A stretch of 64,000 bases of DNA. Origin: Thinopyrum elongatum (Eukaryota > Streptophyta > Magnoliopsida > Poales > Poaceae). The stretch spans positions 725,740,181 through 725,804,180 of the forward strand of contig CM022298.1 of NCBI GenBank assembly GCA_011799875.1. Reading direction: 5' to 3'. The position numbers and the translations under genes were made by a program. This document shows positions 10,024-21,660 of the stretch, piece by piece; the stretch's first letter is position 1; every line of letters starts with the position of its first letter. The notes under the pieces are model-generated. The model was given only the letters and a program-made list of their open reading frames with translations, was not told where the DNA came from and did not search any database.

Positions 10024-13000
10024 AGGTCAGCACGCCGGACTAACCTATGCCCCCGGGGGTCTTGGGCCTTCGCCCCGGGAACCCTACACGTTGCAAGGAC
10101 GTTTCGGAAGCAGACCTAGCAACCCCTTAATACAAGCGCAGTTGCGTTCCCAGTCCAATCCAAAACGGGCCGCTCCTCGCTGACGTCAATAGAGCTTTGG
10201 CTGATGTATACGACGCAGAATGCCCATACTATGCCCACGTGATGGTTAGTGCTATCGGGCCAGAGGCCCCTCGGATCAAATATCCAAACCGTAGTGGATT
10301 AGGAGTGCGCAGAAAAGAGCAGAGACTCACGATCGATGTGACCCCGTCGCCCCGTCTCGAGGACTTGCGGCAAGGGCTAAGAATGCCCGGCCACGCCTCG
10401 TAGTTATCTCGCGGGCACCATCCAGGTCAACCCGACTCCACCTCACTTCGCAATAAGCTCGCGCGGGTACCCCTCAGGGCCGACCCGTCTTTAGTATCAT
10501 GGTTCATAGTCAAGTCATAATATCCAAGGTAACTATGTTTCTGACACCGAAGGGAACCCTGAGGAATCACCCTCGATGGAATTCCCGCTCGATGTTATCA
10601 TCAAGGTGAACGAAGGAGGAATCACCCTCGAGGTCCACACTTGAGAGGTTGCGCGACGATGTCATTATCGGGGGTGGTGTAGGAGGAATCACCCTCGCTT
10701 ACCACGACCGAGTAACTAACCTACAAGGTTAACATCAGAAGTGCTAACGAGGTATCACCCTTGGCACTCGACGGTAACCCAGCAGTGTCGGCAACTAAGG
10801 GGAAGTGAGGTGCGGTGCCAGGGTCTAGTCTGCAATCCCGATGGTCGGGTCTTCTGATGTCCAGCAGGGCAGTCGGGATCAAGTGGGGGTCTCTGTCGTG
10901 TCTCTACCCAGCCTATACTAAGCAGTCTAGGATAATCAGTAAGGTAACAAAGCTGGGTACAATAATCAGGCTATGCAGCAGATATAGGAAAACAGTAGCA
11001 GTAGCAGTTCTAATGCAAGCATAAGAGAGAAGGGAATAGGCGATATAGGCATGTTCAAAATGGGGGTGCTTGCCTGTTTGCTCTGGGGCAAGGACAAGGT
11101 CTTCAGTGGTACCGTCGGGGACGTAGTCGTACTCCTGTGCGGCGTCTGCCTCGGGAGCTACGTCAACGTCGGGGTCTACCGAGAGAGAAGAGGGGGAAGA
11201 AACAGGTAAACATAATGCAAACAAATGCAATACGGTGCGTGTGATGCTATGATGCAGTGCAGGGTTGCCTAATTATGCATCTAAGTCATTTTAGTTATTT
11301 TTAGAATTATTCTGGGATTTAATATCCGACGTGTGTGCACTATTCATCTACCGGATTCGGGTATGGAGTTACGAGTTCTTCTATGTAGGGGGTTCCGATG
11401 GAGAAATAGACGGCACAATCAGACTCGTCTCGTCGTTCTGAGCAACTTTCATGTTTTAACTTTTTCGATCTGAGCTACGGTTTAAAAGTTATTAATTTTT
11501 AAAGATTATTTGAATTTCTGGAATTTATTTATTTATCAGAAAATGAATTATGACATCAGCATTACGTCACAATGACGTCAGCAGGTCAATTGCGGTTGAA
11601 CAGGGTCAAACCTGACATGTGGGTCCAGTGGGACCCACACGTCAGTCTCTGTTTAGTCTAACAGTGGATTAACTTAATCCACAGGGTTAATTAGGGGGCG
11701 GGCCCCACTTGTCATGAGACATTAGACTAATCTAATTAATTTTATTTAATTAAATGTTTAATTAGCTTAATTAGCTGCGGGGCCCACTGGTCAGTGGCGG
11801 AGAGTGAACAGTGACGCGTTGACCGCGGTCAACTGAGGTGCTGGGGCCCACAGTCAGCCTCACAGGAGGTGGGCCCCTCACGTGCCAGGTCAGCGGGGTC
11901 GGCGACTCGCCGGCGGTGACGCCAGATCGCGGCGGAGGCCTCGGGCCTCGTCGGATCTCGCCTACGGGCGTCTATTTTGCGCGCGGGAGGGCGCGTTCGA
12001 ACGACTCGAACGAGCCGCGTCGATTGGTGGCGGCGGCACGGCCGGACTCGGCCGGAAATGGCGCCGTCGACGAGCAAAAGCGGCGGCGCATTCGGGACCT
12101 CGCCGGGAGTTAGGTTAGGAGGCACGGGGAGGCTCGTTCGCGAGCTCGTCGAACTCCAGAGAGCACTAGGAGCTCAATAGTGGCCTCAGGTGAGCGCAGC
12201 AAAGGCCATGCCCACGGCCACGAGCTCGCCGGCGGCGCGCAGTGCTCGGTTGCGGCGGCAACTAGCTATGGCGTGCGAGGTGGGCAACGAGGAGAGGCAG
12301 GAGGAGGAGGAGCTCACCGAGGAGGCACAAGGTGGCCCGGTGACGCCTTAGTAGCAGCAGTTCGCGCCGGAGACGAGGAAGATCGCCAGAGGCCGAGAAG
12401 AAATGGGCGACGTCGTCCAGCGGCTGCAGGGGCTCCGGGCTCCTGCTCGTGGTTGAGGACGAAGTAGCAGACAGTGGCGGAGCTCGTGGATGTGCTGACG
12501 GAGCTCGGAAATGACGGTGGCCGCGGATCCGAGCGGAGCGCGGCGGCAGTGGCGCTCGGCCTCGCGTGGATCTGAGGGGGAAGGAGGACGGAGCGAGCGA
12601 GGAGAGGACGGGGAAGTGAACGAGGGAGCCAGAGGGAGTGGCGGAGCTCGGCCTTATCCCCTCCCGCGCCCTGTATCGTTGGTGGCTGCCCCGGTGTCGC
12701 GCGCTCGCCGGCGCGCGCGCGCTCGGCCAGGGGTGCGCCGACACGCATGAGGAGGGAGAAGGAACGGGCCTGCTAGGCCGGGGTTCGGGGCACTGTGCAT
12801 TAAGGCCGAGTGCATAGTGCCTCATTTTTATTTCTCTGTTTCTGTTTTCTATTTTCTTTATTTATTTTCTGTTTTGAAATAGTTAGAGCACTTTTGCCTT
12901 TTTGTAAAATGTGGGACTTAGTCCAAATATTACAGTGCCATTTTAGCTCTCACCAAAAAGTGGTTTGGACAGATTTGGAATTCATTTGAAGCTGAAAAGA

Positions 13001-13292
13001 ATTTAAATGGATTTGAATATTCTGTTTTGGTGCTGTTTCATCTTGTTAGAGTCACTTATCTAACTCCAACTTCAATGATGATGATTTTGCAAATGTTCCT
13101 GGATTATTTGCCATTTAATGAACATTTTTCCAACAGTGTTTGATCAACTTCATATTTCACTTTTGAATTTGAGTTGATTTTCAGATGTGAATTTGAATTG
13201 GATCATTAACCCATATGACTTGGCACTGCAAATGATCAAGACTTGGCAAGATTAACAGAGTGTCACAGAGCTTATTACAAGGGGGTGTTACA
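10024..13292 (-). repeat. Gypsy 3' LTR (family A), minus strand, interrupted by the Copia
   Basis: On the minus strand it begins TGTAACACCCCCTTG at 13292, just after the polypurine tract, and runs left until cut by the Copia at 10023. The order of segments matches the plus-strand LTRs at 21661 and 32046: an AT-rich start, a GC-rich block (about 11830-12780 here), an AT-rich middle, then the repeated palindrome-like motif (10555-10765). The remaining ~0.9 kb of the LTR should lie left of the window. Open frames in the GC-rich block are low-complexity and have no family resemblance, so they are not called as genes. Confidence 0.88.
10555..10765 (-). repeat. Four spaced copies of a GAGGGTGATTCCTC-type motif in the family A LTR
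   Basis: On the plus strand the motif reads GAGGAATCACCCTC near 10563, 10617 and 10680, and a degenerate GAGGTATCACCCTTG near 10750. The half-sites GAGG and CCTC are inverted around six bases. The same four-copy arrangement is found at 24099-24297 and 34497-34700. Confidence 0.75.
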
Positions 13293-13331
13293 AGTTCTCC
13301 TCCTCTAAAAGAAATTCTCGTCCCGAGAATT
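13291..13331 (-). other. Polypurine tract and hairpin between pol stop and 3' LTR (minus Gypsy)
   Basis: On the minus strand the pol stop is followed by ATTCTCGGGACGAGAAT, an inverted repeat with a three-base loop, then a purine tract TTAGAGGAGGAGAACT and the LTR start. The same arrangement is seen at 21622-21660. Confidence 0.7.
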
Positions 13332-15881
13332 TAGGAGGTAGAAGGAAAGAGTCCGGGATATTCTTCCCGAAGATGATCCTCGTGTTCCCAAGTGGCTTCA
13401 TCTTCAGTGTAATTCGACCACTGCACTTTCAGGAAATTGGTCGTCTTCTGACGAGTTCGACGTTCAGCTTCGTCGAGGATGCGGATCGGATCCTCCTTAT
13501 AGGAAAGATCATCTTGTAGCTCGAGCATCTCATGATCCACTGCATGGTGCGGGGATTCCTTGAAGCACTTACGGAGTTGCGACATGTGGAAGACATCATG
13601 AATATGGGAGAATTGCGGTGGCAACTCCAATTGATATGCCACCTGTCCACGTCTAGCCACGATGCGGAATGGACCAATATAGCGGGGAGCTAGCTTGCCC
13701 TTGATTCCGAAACGACGTGTGCCCTTCATCGGAGTGACACGAAGATAAGCTTGATCACCAGGTTGATAGATCACACCCCATCGCTTGCGATCATAATTAC
13801 TCTTCTGACGGTCTTGCACTGCTTTGAGATTCTCCCGGACAATTCTGACTTGTTCTTCGGCATGCTGAATAATGTCCGATCCAACAAGAGGTCGTTCCCC
13901 AGTTTCTGACCAATTCAGAGGGGTTCGACATTTACGGCCATAAAGCACTTGGAAGGGGGCCATTTTTAAGCTGGCTTGATAGCTGTTGTTATAAGAGAAC
14001 TCGGCATACGGGAGAGATTCCTCCCATTTCTTACCGAAGGATATAACACAAGCTCGAAGCATATCTTCGAGTACTTGATTAACGCGCTCAACTTGACCTT
14101 GGGATTGGGGATGATAAGCTGAACTCCAGGTAATATGAGTTCCCATTGCTTTCTGGAAACTTTCCCAGAAATGGCCAGTGAAAATGCTGCCACGGTCTGA
14201 ACTGATTTCCTTGGGAATACCATGGAGTGAAACAATTCTGGAGATATACAATTCTGCTAACTGACTAGCAGTAATAGTCTCCTTAACTGGCAGAAAGTGT
14301 GCAACCTTGGAAAGTTGGTCAACGACGACAAGAATAGCATCATGACCCTTCTGAGACTTGGGAAGACCAGTAATGAAGTCCATTTGCACTTTATCCCACT
14401 TCCATAGAGGAATAGGGAGCGGTTGCAGAATTCCAGCAGGTTTCTGATGTTCTGCCTTCACGCGACGACAAACGTCACACTCGGCAACATAACGAGCAAT
14501 ATCTTGCTTCATTCTAGACCACTAGTACCTTTGACGAAGATCTCGATACATCTTGGTACTACCCGGATGGATAGATAGCGGTGTATCATGGGCCTCCTTC
14601 ATGACTTTGTCAGTCATCAGCTCGAAGCGAGGTACTACAATGCGGTCTCGGAAGTACAAGGTTCCATCTTCAGCAATCGAGAAATCCCTGTACTTTTGAA
14701 GGTGAAGCTCTTTCTTCATTAGGCCAATTTTGGCATCTTTAGCTTGCGCAATTTTGACAGCTTTCTCAAGATCTGGCTGTATCACAAGATTATTAAGAGA
14801 ACCTTGCGGGACGATGCAGAAATTCAGCTTGCGCAATTCTTCATATAGCTGGGGTTGAGCTTGCTTTACCACGAGGTTACTACAATATGACTTGCGGCTC
14901 AAGGCATCAGCCATCACATTAGCTTTGCCAGGAGTGTATGAAATTCCACAGTCATAATCGGTGATTGTTTCCAACTAACGCTGCTGACGAAGATTAAGTT
15001 CCGGTTGAGTGAATAAGTACTTCAAGCTCTGATGATCGGTGTAAATCTCACACCGGTTACCAAGGAGGTAATGACGCCACTGCTTCAAAGCATAAATGAC
15101 AGCAGCAAGTTCGAGGTCATGCACTGGGTAATTCTCTTCATGTGGACGCAGTTGTCGCGAAGCATAAGCAATAACTCTTCGCTCTTGCATTAGGACACAG
15201 CCTAATCCTTGGCGAGATGCGTCACAGAACATCACAAAATCTTTGCGAGAGTCTGGAGGGGCAAGGACTGGAGCAGAAGTCAGCTTGTCCTTGATGGTCT
15301 GGACGCTTTCCTGACATTTGTCTGTCCACTCAAACTTAATGCCTTTGTGAAGCAGATTAGTCAGGGGCTTGGCAATCTTAGAGAAATTCTCGATGAAACG
15401 GCGACAATAACTTGCAAGCCCGAGGAAACTTCTGACTTGCTTGACATTCTTCGGAGGGGTCCAGTCAAGAATAGCCTGAACTCGTTCCGGGTTAACTGCG
15501 ATACCATCCTTGGAGATGACATGCCCAAGGTATGTTACCTCAGAAAGCCAGAATTCGCACTTAGAGTACTTGGCATATAATTGGTGCTCTCGAAGTCTCT
15601 CGAGAACAAGGCGAAGGTGCTCAGCATGTTCTTCTTTGTTCTTCGAATAAACCAGAATATCATCCAGATATACCACGATGAATTTGTCGAGGTAATCCAT
15701 GAATATGTAATTCATTAGGCGGGAGAATGTAGCTGGAGCGTTTGTTAAACCAAACGACATGACTGTATACTCGTAAGAGCCATAACGAGTAACGAATGCA
15801 GTCTTTGGAATATCCTCTTCGCGGACACGAATCTGGTGATAACCCAACCTCAAGTCGAGTTTAGAAAACACCGAAGATCCA
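13331..15881 (-). pseudogene. Gypsy pol (RT-RNase H-integrase-chromodomain-like), 5' truncated
   Basis: Read from right to left, RT starts at [18 protein letters not shown] (~15880) and includes [10 protein letters not shown], then RNase H with [15 protein letters not shown], the H2C2 zinc region (YVAECDVCRRVK), and the integrase core with acidic residues in QMDFITGLP, SSDRGSIF and GQVERVNQ. The C-terminus has the GKLAPRYIGPF segment and a chromodomain-like tail (LKVQWSNYTEDEATWE). This order marks a Ty3/Gypsy element of the chromovirus (Tekay/Del-like) type. Gag, protease and the RT N-terminus are absent: the RT reading is fused at ~15882 to leader sequence. Two in-frame TAG stops (near 14974 and 14520) replace the tryptophans expected at those places. 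It is not able to encode a complete polyprotein. Confidence 0.9.
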
Positions 15882-16303
15882 TCAACTCGCTGGATCCTAC
15901 TCTCCGCGTGCACTCTGATGCAGAATCCGGTCTTATCGAATGACAACTCGGAGTATTATACTACTCGGAGAGAAGGGTTAAACAAAACAATGGAAAGAAA
16001 AATGTTTATCAGACTAATCAGATCAACGTCAGGGAAATCGCACTGAATCCAGCTCTCCGGGTGGATAGAATTAACAAGAACCTAAATGTCGGTGTTAGTA
16101 AATTTTATTAAACCCGAATAGATGAGAGGTTAGAGTCCCAGAGTAAAGACGAGGAATAAAAGATCCTAATACCACCTAGTTGGCGACGTGGGCCCGTAAG
16201 CCACACAGCCAAGTTAGTAAAACAGTTTTTCATCACTAGACTCAACTTCGGCCAAGGAATTGGGAAGGGGGATTCCTAGAGGTAGTCGGCTCTGATACCA
16301 ACC
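15882..16303 (-). mobile_element. Leader and primer-binding site of the minus Gypsy
   Basis: On the minus strand the LTR end CGTCACA is followed by GGTTGGTATCAGAGCC (16303 to 16288), a good match to an initiator tRNA-Met primer site. The next ~400 bases are leader without a long open frame. They run straight into the middle of RT at ~15882, so gag and protease have been deleted. Confidence 0.85.
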
Positions 16304-17410
16304 TGTGACGACCCCGGCTTAATCGTGCACTAATCATACACGCAAATGCGCACGATCAAGCCTAAGGACTCACTTGAAGATATCACAACACAACTCTAAA
16401 ACATAAATAAAGTCATACAAGCTTTATATTACAAGCCAGGGCCTCGAGGGCTCGAATACATAGCTCGATGGCATACAAGCGTCAGCGGAAGCATTAGATA
16501 TCTGGGTACAGATATATTACAGAGAGAGAAATAGGCCTTCACAGAGGCGGGGTAAAATAAAATACTACGATCGAAAAGCGTAGGCCTCCTGCCCTGGACC
16601 CTCCGATCCTACTCCTGGTCGTCAGTCGGCTCCTCGTAGTAGTAGTACTTGCCAGGCGGGTAGTAGTACTGGTCGTCGGCTGGGGCGTCTGGCTCAGGGG
16701 CTCCGTCGTCTGGTGGCATCAAATGGAATATGGGGAAAAAGAAAATAAAGCAAACGTGAGTACTCATCCGAAGTACTCAGCAAGCAAGGATCTACACTAC
16801 ATATGCATCATTTTCAAAGGGGGCTGTATATGTGGACTGGGCTACAGAAATGCCAGAATAGAGGGGAAAAGCCTAGTCCTATCAAAGACTAGCATCTTCA
16901 ACAATCTTCGAGAGTCTTGCAGCAATAGAAGAGAACAGATCAACATAATGTAAAGTAGTAGTAGTAGTATCATCAACCTCGACCTGAGATCCTTTCTTGA
17001 CTCCCTGCGAGAAAGCAATCCCAGAGCCGTACTATCCAGTTCTCACATCAAGTTCTAGTTGTACCGATCGGGATACAACTCCGAGTGTCCGTTACCGTAG
17101 GACAGGCTATCGATAGAAGTTTCTTCCCTGCAGGGGTGCACCAACTTACCCACCACGCTCGCTTAACTCCGGCCGGACACACTTTACTGGGTCATGCCCG
17201 ACCTCGGCCAAACAACATGCCGCAACCCGACCTAGGCTCTAAAGAGAGGTCAGCATGCCGGACTAACCTATGCCCCCGGGGGTCTTGGGCCTTCGCCCCG
17301 GGAACCCTGCACGTTGCGAGGACGTTTCGGAAGCAGACCTAGCGACCCCTTAATACAAGCGGAGTTGCGTTCCCAGTCCAATCCAAAACGGGCCGCTCCT
17401 CACTGACGTC
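16304..17410 (-). repeat. 5' LTR of the minus Gypsy (family A), truncated
   Basis: It matches the last ~1.1 kb of the family A LTR in inverse orientation (compare 35075-36178). It ends at the primer-binding site on the left. At CACTGACGTC (17401-17410) it stops and plus-oriented LTR sequence begins; the copy at ~10180 shows how the LTR should have continued (GACGTCAATAGAGC). Confidence 0.87.
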
Positions 17411-18055
17411 CGTCGCCCCCTTCTTCTCTGTCGCCGGCGATCTTCCTCCTCTGCGGCAACTTCTGCTGCTACTAAGCCGACACCGGGCCACCTTGTGCCT
17501 CCACGGTGAGCTCCTCTTCCTCCTTTCCCTCTCTGCTAGCTCTAGCACGCCCCCTAGCTGCCTTCCCCACGCGAGCCCGAGCCCATCGCCGTGGAGGTCG
17601 CCGCCGACGAGTCTCTGATGACAAAAAGGTCACGGGCATATGTCCATTAGCTTCGCCGCATCACGCAGCACCCGCCTAGCCCTACCGTTCGAGCTACTGC
17701 ATGCCGTAGCACCGATTCCATCGACCACCCGAATACGCCGCCGCCTCTGCTCAATGCCGGCGCCATTTCCGGCCGATTCCGGCTGCGCCACCACCACCAA
17801 ATGACGCGGCTCGTTCGACTCGTTCGAACGAGTCCAGCCGCGCGCCGAACGGCGCTGTATATCGTGTTTCCAATGCTAGCCGTGCGTCGCCGCCGCGTTT
17901 TGAGGTCGCCGGCGTCGCTCCGGCGCCGCCGCCGACGTGGACACGTGGGGCCCTCCTCCACTGAGACTGCCAGTGGGCCCCAGCGCCTCGGTTGACCACG
18001 TTGACCCAGTCAACGCTGGCTACTGTTCACCTGAGTCTCTGACGTGTGGGCCACC
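17411..18055 (+). repeat. 5' LTR fragment of the plus Gypsy (family A)
   Basis: It matches 22512-23155 of the 3' LTR, starting inside the GC-rich block (CGTCGCCC..CTTCTTCTCTGTCGCC). It lacks the LTR start and the last ~2.5 kb. At about 18055 (GTGTGGGCCACCTCGAG) it passes directly into gag, so primer-binding site, leader and the gag 5' part are deleted. Confidence 0.87.
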
Positions 18056-21000
18056 TCGAGCTCCTGCAATCCGTCCTGAGAGTGGACTCTGCTTCAAGTG
18101 TGGCCAGCCAGGTCACCGTGCCAGAGACTGCCCACAGGGTCAGAGTCAGTTAGTGCTACCTCCTGCTGGCCGTGGAAATGGCCGTGGAATTGCTCAGCAG
18201 CGCAACTATAATGCCAGGCCTTCTTATGGTCGTGGGCAAGCATATCACGTCAACCTGAGTGAAGATCCAGAGCAACCCGCTATAGTGATGGATACACTAC
18301 CCGTTAATTCAGTACCTGCATCTGTTTTATTTGATTCAGGTGCATCGCATTCATTCATGTCAGAACAATTTGCATTCACGCATGGCATTAAATATGAAAA
18401 GTTGCAACATCCGTTAGCAATACACACTTCTGCGGGCCCTTGCCGAGCTACCCTGTTCAGCCCCGAAGTCACTATTGAGATTGAAGAGAGGAAGTTTCAG
18501 GCATCTCCCATCATTTTGAAGTCTTACGGTATAGACCTCATCCTAGGAATGGATTGGTTGAAGGCTCACAGCGCCTTAATCAATTGTGCCACTAAAACTG
18601 TCCATCTTCTACACCCATCAGATGAGTTAGTAAATTACCATGCTCATCTCGATCGAAATGCCGAGGCTCAGATCTATGCTTCGAATGCACTAAATGCTTC
18701 ACCACTTGAGGGGCTCGAAAACATTCCAGTCATATGTGACTTCCCGGATGTTTTTCCGGAAGAACTTCCAGGAATACCCCCTGTTCGAGCCGTCGAGTTT
18801 GTCATCGACTTGAAGCCAGGCACCACTCCTATTGCGAAGCGTCCTTACAAGATGCCACCGCATGAGCTCCTCGAGCTTAAGGAGGAAATTGATAAATCAC
18901 TCAGCAAAGGCTTCATTCGCCCAAGTTCCTCTGCCTGGGGAGCACCGTCTCTCTTTGTCAAAAAGAAAGATGGCACGAATAGGTTGGTCCAAGATTACCG
19001 TCCTATCAACTAGGCTACCATTCAGAATAAATATCCGCTTCCTCGGATCAATGACTTATATGATCAGCTTGCTGGATCTTCGGTGTTTTCTAAACTCGAC
19101 TTGAGGTTGGGTTATCACCAGATCCGTGTCCGTGAATAGGATATTCCCAAGACTGCATTCGTTACTCGTTATGGCTCTTATGAGTAAACGGTTATGTCCT
19201 TTGGCTTGACTAATGCTCCAGCTACGTTCTCCCGATTGTTGAATTATATATTCATGGATTACCTCGACATATTCATCATGGTATATCTGGATGATATTTT
19301 GGTTTATTCGAAAAACAAGGAAGAACACGCTGAACATCTTCGTCTCGTTCTCGAGAAACTTCGAGAACACCAGCTGTATGCCAAGTTCTCTAAATGTGAG
19401 TTCTAGCTTTCTGAAGTAACCTACCTTGGTGATGTAATTTCCAAGGATGGTATTGCTGTTAACCCGGAGCGAGTTCAGGCTATTCTGGACTGGACTCCTC
19501 CGAAGAACGTCAAGCAAGTGAGGAGTTTTCTCGGCCTCGCAAGCCATTGCCATCGATTTGTCGAGAACTTTTCCAAGATTGCTAAGCCTCTGACTAACCT
19601 GATTCACAAAGGCATTAAGTTTGAGTGGACAGACAAATGTCAGGAGAGCTTCCAGGCTCTCAAGGACAAGCTGACTTCTGCTCTAGTGCTTGCTCCTCCG
19701 GATTCTCGCAAGGACATTGTTATATATTGCGACGCCTCTCGTCATGGCTTAGGCTGTGTCCTAATGCAAGAACGAAGAGTAATTGCTTATGCTTCGCGTC
19801 AATTACATCCACATGAAGAAAACTATCCAGTGCATGATCTTGAATTAGCTGCAGTGATCTATGCATTGAAGCTGTGGCGGCATTACCTTCTCGGTAACCG
19901 GTGTGAGATATATACTGCTCATCAAAGTTTGAAGTATCTATTTACTCAGCCGGATCTTAATCTCCGCCAACAGTGATGGTTGGAGACAATTACAGACTAT
20001 GACTGTGGTATTTCTTATACACCTGGCAAGGCTAATGTGATGGCTGACGCCTTGAGCCGCAAGTCCTATTGTAACAACCTGATGGTTAAGCGAGCTCAGC
20101 CTCATCTTTATGAAGAAATGCGTAAGCTGAATCTGCGGATTGTTCCACAGGGTTCCCTTAATGACCTTGTGATACAGCCAGATCTTGAGAAGGCTATTAA
20201 GCAAGTGCAAGCTAAAGATGCTGAAGTTGATCTGATGAAGAAAGATCTTCACCTCGCGAAGTACAGGGATTTCTCGCTGTCTGAAGATAGAACCTTGTAT
20301 TTCAGAGACCGCATTATGGTACCTCGTTTCGAGCTTATGACTGATAAGGTCATGAAGGAGGCACAAGATACACCGCTGTCAATTCATCCTGGAAGCACTA
20401 AGATGTATCATGATCTCCGACAAAGGTACTGGTGGTCTAAGATGAAGCAGGATATAGCACGATATGTTGCTGAATGTGATATCTGTCGTCGTGTTAAGGC
20501 AGAACATCAGAAGCCTACCGGAATTCAGCAACCGCTTCCTATTCCTCTGTGGAAATGGGATAAGGTTCAAATGGACTTCATTACTGGTCTTCCCAAGTCA
20601 TAGAAGGGACACGATGCCATTCTTGTCGTTGTTGACTAACTCTCTAAGGTTGCACAATTTCTGCCAGTTAAGGAGACTATCACTGCTAGTCAGTTAGCAG
20701 AATTGTATATCTCCAGAATTGTTTCACTTCACGGTATTCCGAAGGAGATCAGTTCGGACCGTGGAAGCCTTTTCACTTCTAAGTTCTGGGAAAGTTTTCA
20801 AGAAGCTATGGGAACTCATATTACTTGGAGTTCAGCTTATCATCCCCAATCCCAAGGCCAAGTTGAACGAGTCAATCAAGTTCTTGAAGATATGCTTCGA
20901 GCCTGTGTTATTTCTTTCGGTAAGAAATGGGAAGAATCTCTTCCTTACGCCGAGTTCTATTATAACAACAGCTACCAAGCTATCTTGAAAATGGCTCCAT

Positions 21001-21623
21001 TCGAAGTTCTATATGGACGTAAGTGTCGGACCCCTCTAAACTGGTCAGAAACTGGGGAACGACCACTTGTTGGTCCGGATATTATCCAACACGCCGAAGA
21101 ACAAGTTTGCATAGTGCGTGAAAATCTCAAGGCGGCTCAGGACCGCCAGAAGAGCTACTATGATCGCAAACGATGGGGTTTGACTTATCAACCTGGTGAT
21201 CAAGCTTATCTGCGAGTCACTCCCATGATGGGTACTCACCGCTTCGGAATCAAGGGCAAGCTAGCTCCTCGCTACATTGGTCCTTTTCGCGTTGTTGCTA
21301 GACGTGGTATGGTGGCATATAAACTAGAGTCGCCGCCGCAATTCTCTCATATCCATGACGTCTTCCATGTGTCGCAACTTCGACGTTGCTTCAAGGAACC
21401 TCCGCACCATGCAGTGGATCACGAGATGTTCGAGTTACAAGATGATCTGTCTTATAAGGAGCATCCGATTTGCATTCTTGATCAAGCTAAACGTCAGACC
21501 CGTCAGAAGACAACCAAGTTCCTGAAGGTGCAGTGGTCAACTCATACTGAAGATGAAGCCACTTGGGAACGCGAGGAAAATCTTCGGGCGGAATACCCCG
21601 ACCTCTTTCCTTCTACCTCCTGA
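18056..21623 (+). pseudogene. Gypsy gag-pol with internal stops (plus copy)
   Basis: Domains in order: gag CCHC zinc knuckle CFKCGQPGHRARDC (~18091), protease with LFDSGASHSF (~18330) and LGMDWL, RT from VEFVIDLKPG with [10 protein letters not shown] near 19285, RNase H with [16 protein letters not shown]2C2 zinc region (~20460), integrase core acidic residues in MDFITGLP, SSDRGSLF and GQVERVNQ, and a chromodomain-like end (LKVQWSTHTEDEATWE). It is the same family as the minus copy at 13331-15881. The frame is conserved but broken by single-base stops at about 19012, 19137, 19186, 19404, 19974, 20601 and 20637. Most are consistent with C-to-T or G-to-A change of a glutamine, arginine or tryptophan codon seen in the sister copy. 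The gag N-terminus is missing. It is dead but was recently coding. Confidence 0.93.
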
Positions 21624-21660
21624 ATTCTCGGGACGAGAATTTCTTTTAGAGGAGGAGAAT
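21622..21660 (+). other. Hairpin and polypurine tract before the 3' LTR (plus Gypsy)
   Basis: The inverted repeat AATTCTCG-GGA-CGAGAATT begins next to the pol stop TGA. The purine tract TTTAGAGGAGGAGAAT then leads into the LTR start TGTAACACCCC at 21661. Confidence 0.75.

Noticed and set aside
11829..12825. Long open frames on both strands in a GC-rich block
   Set aside because: They are Arg/Pro/Ser/Ala-rich low-complexity readings, present on both strands and not conserved in frame between LTR copies. The block is LTR sequence, not a gene.
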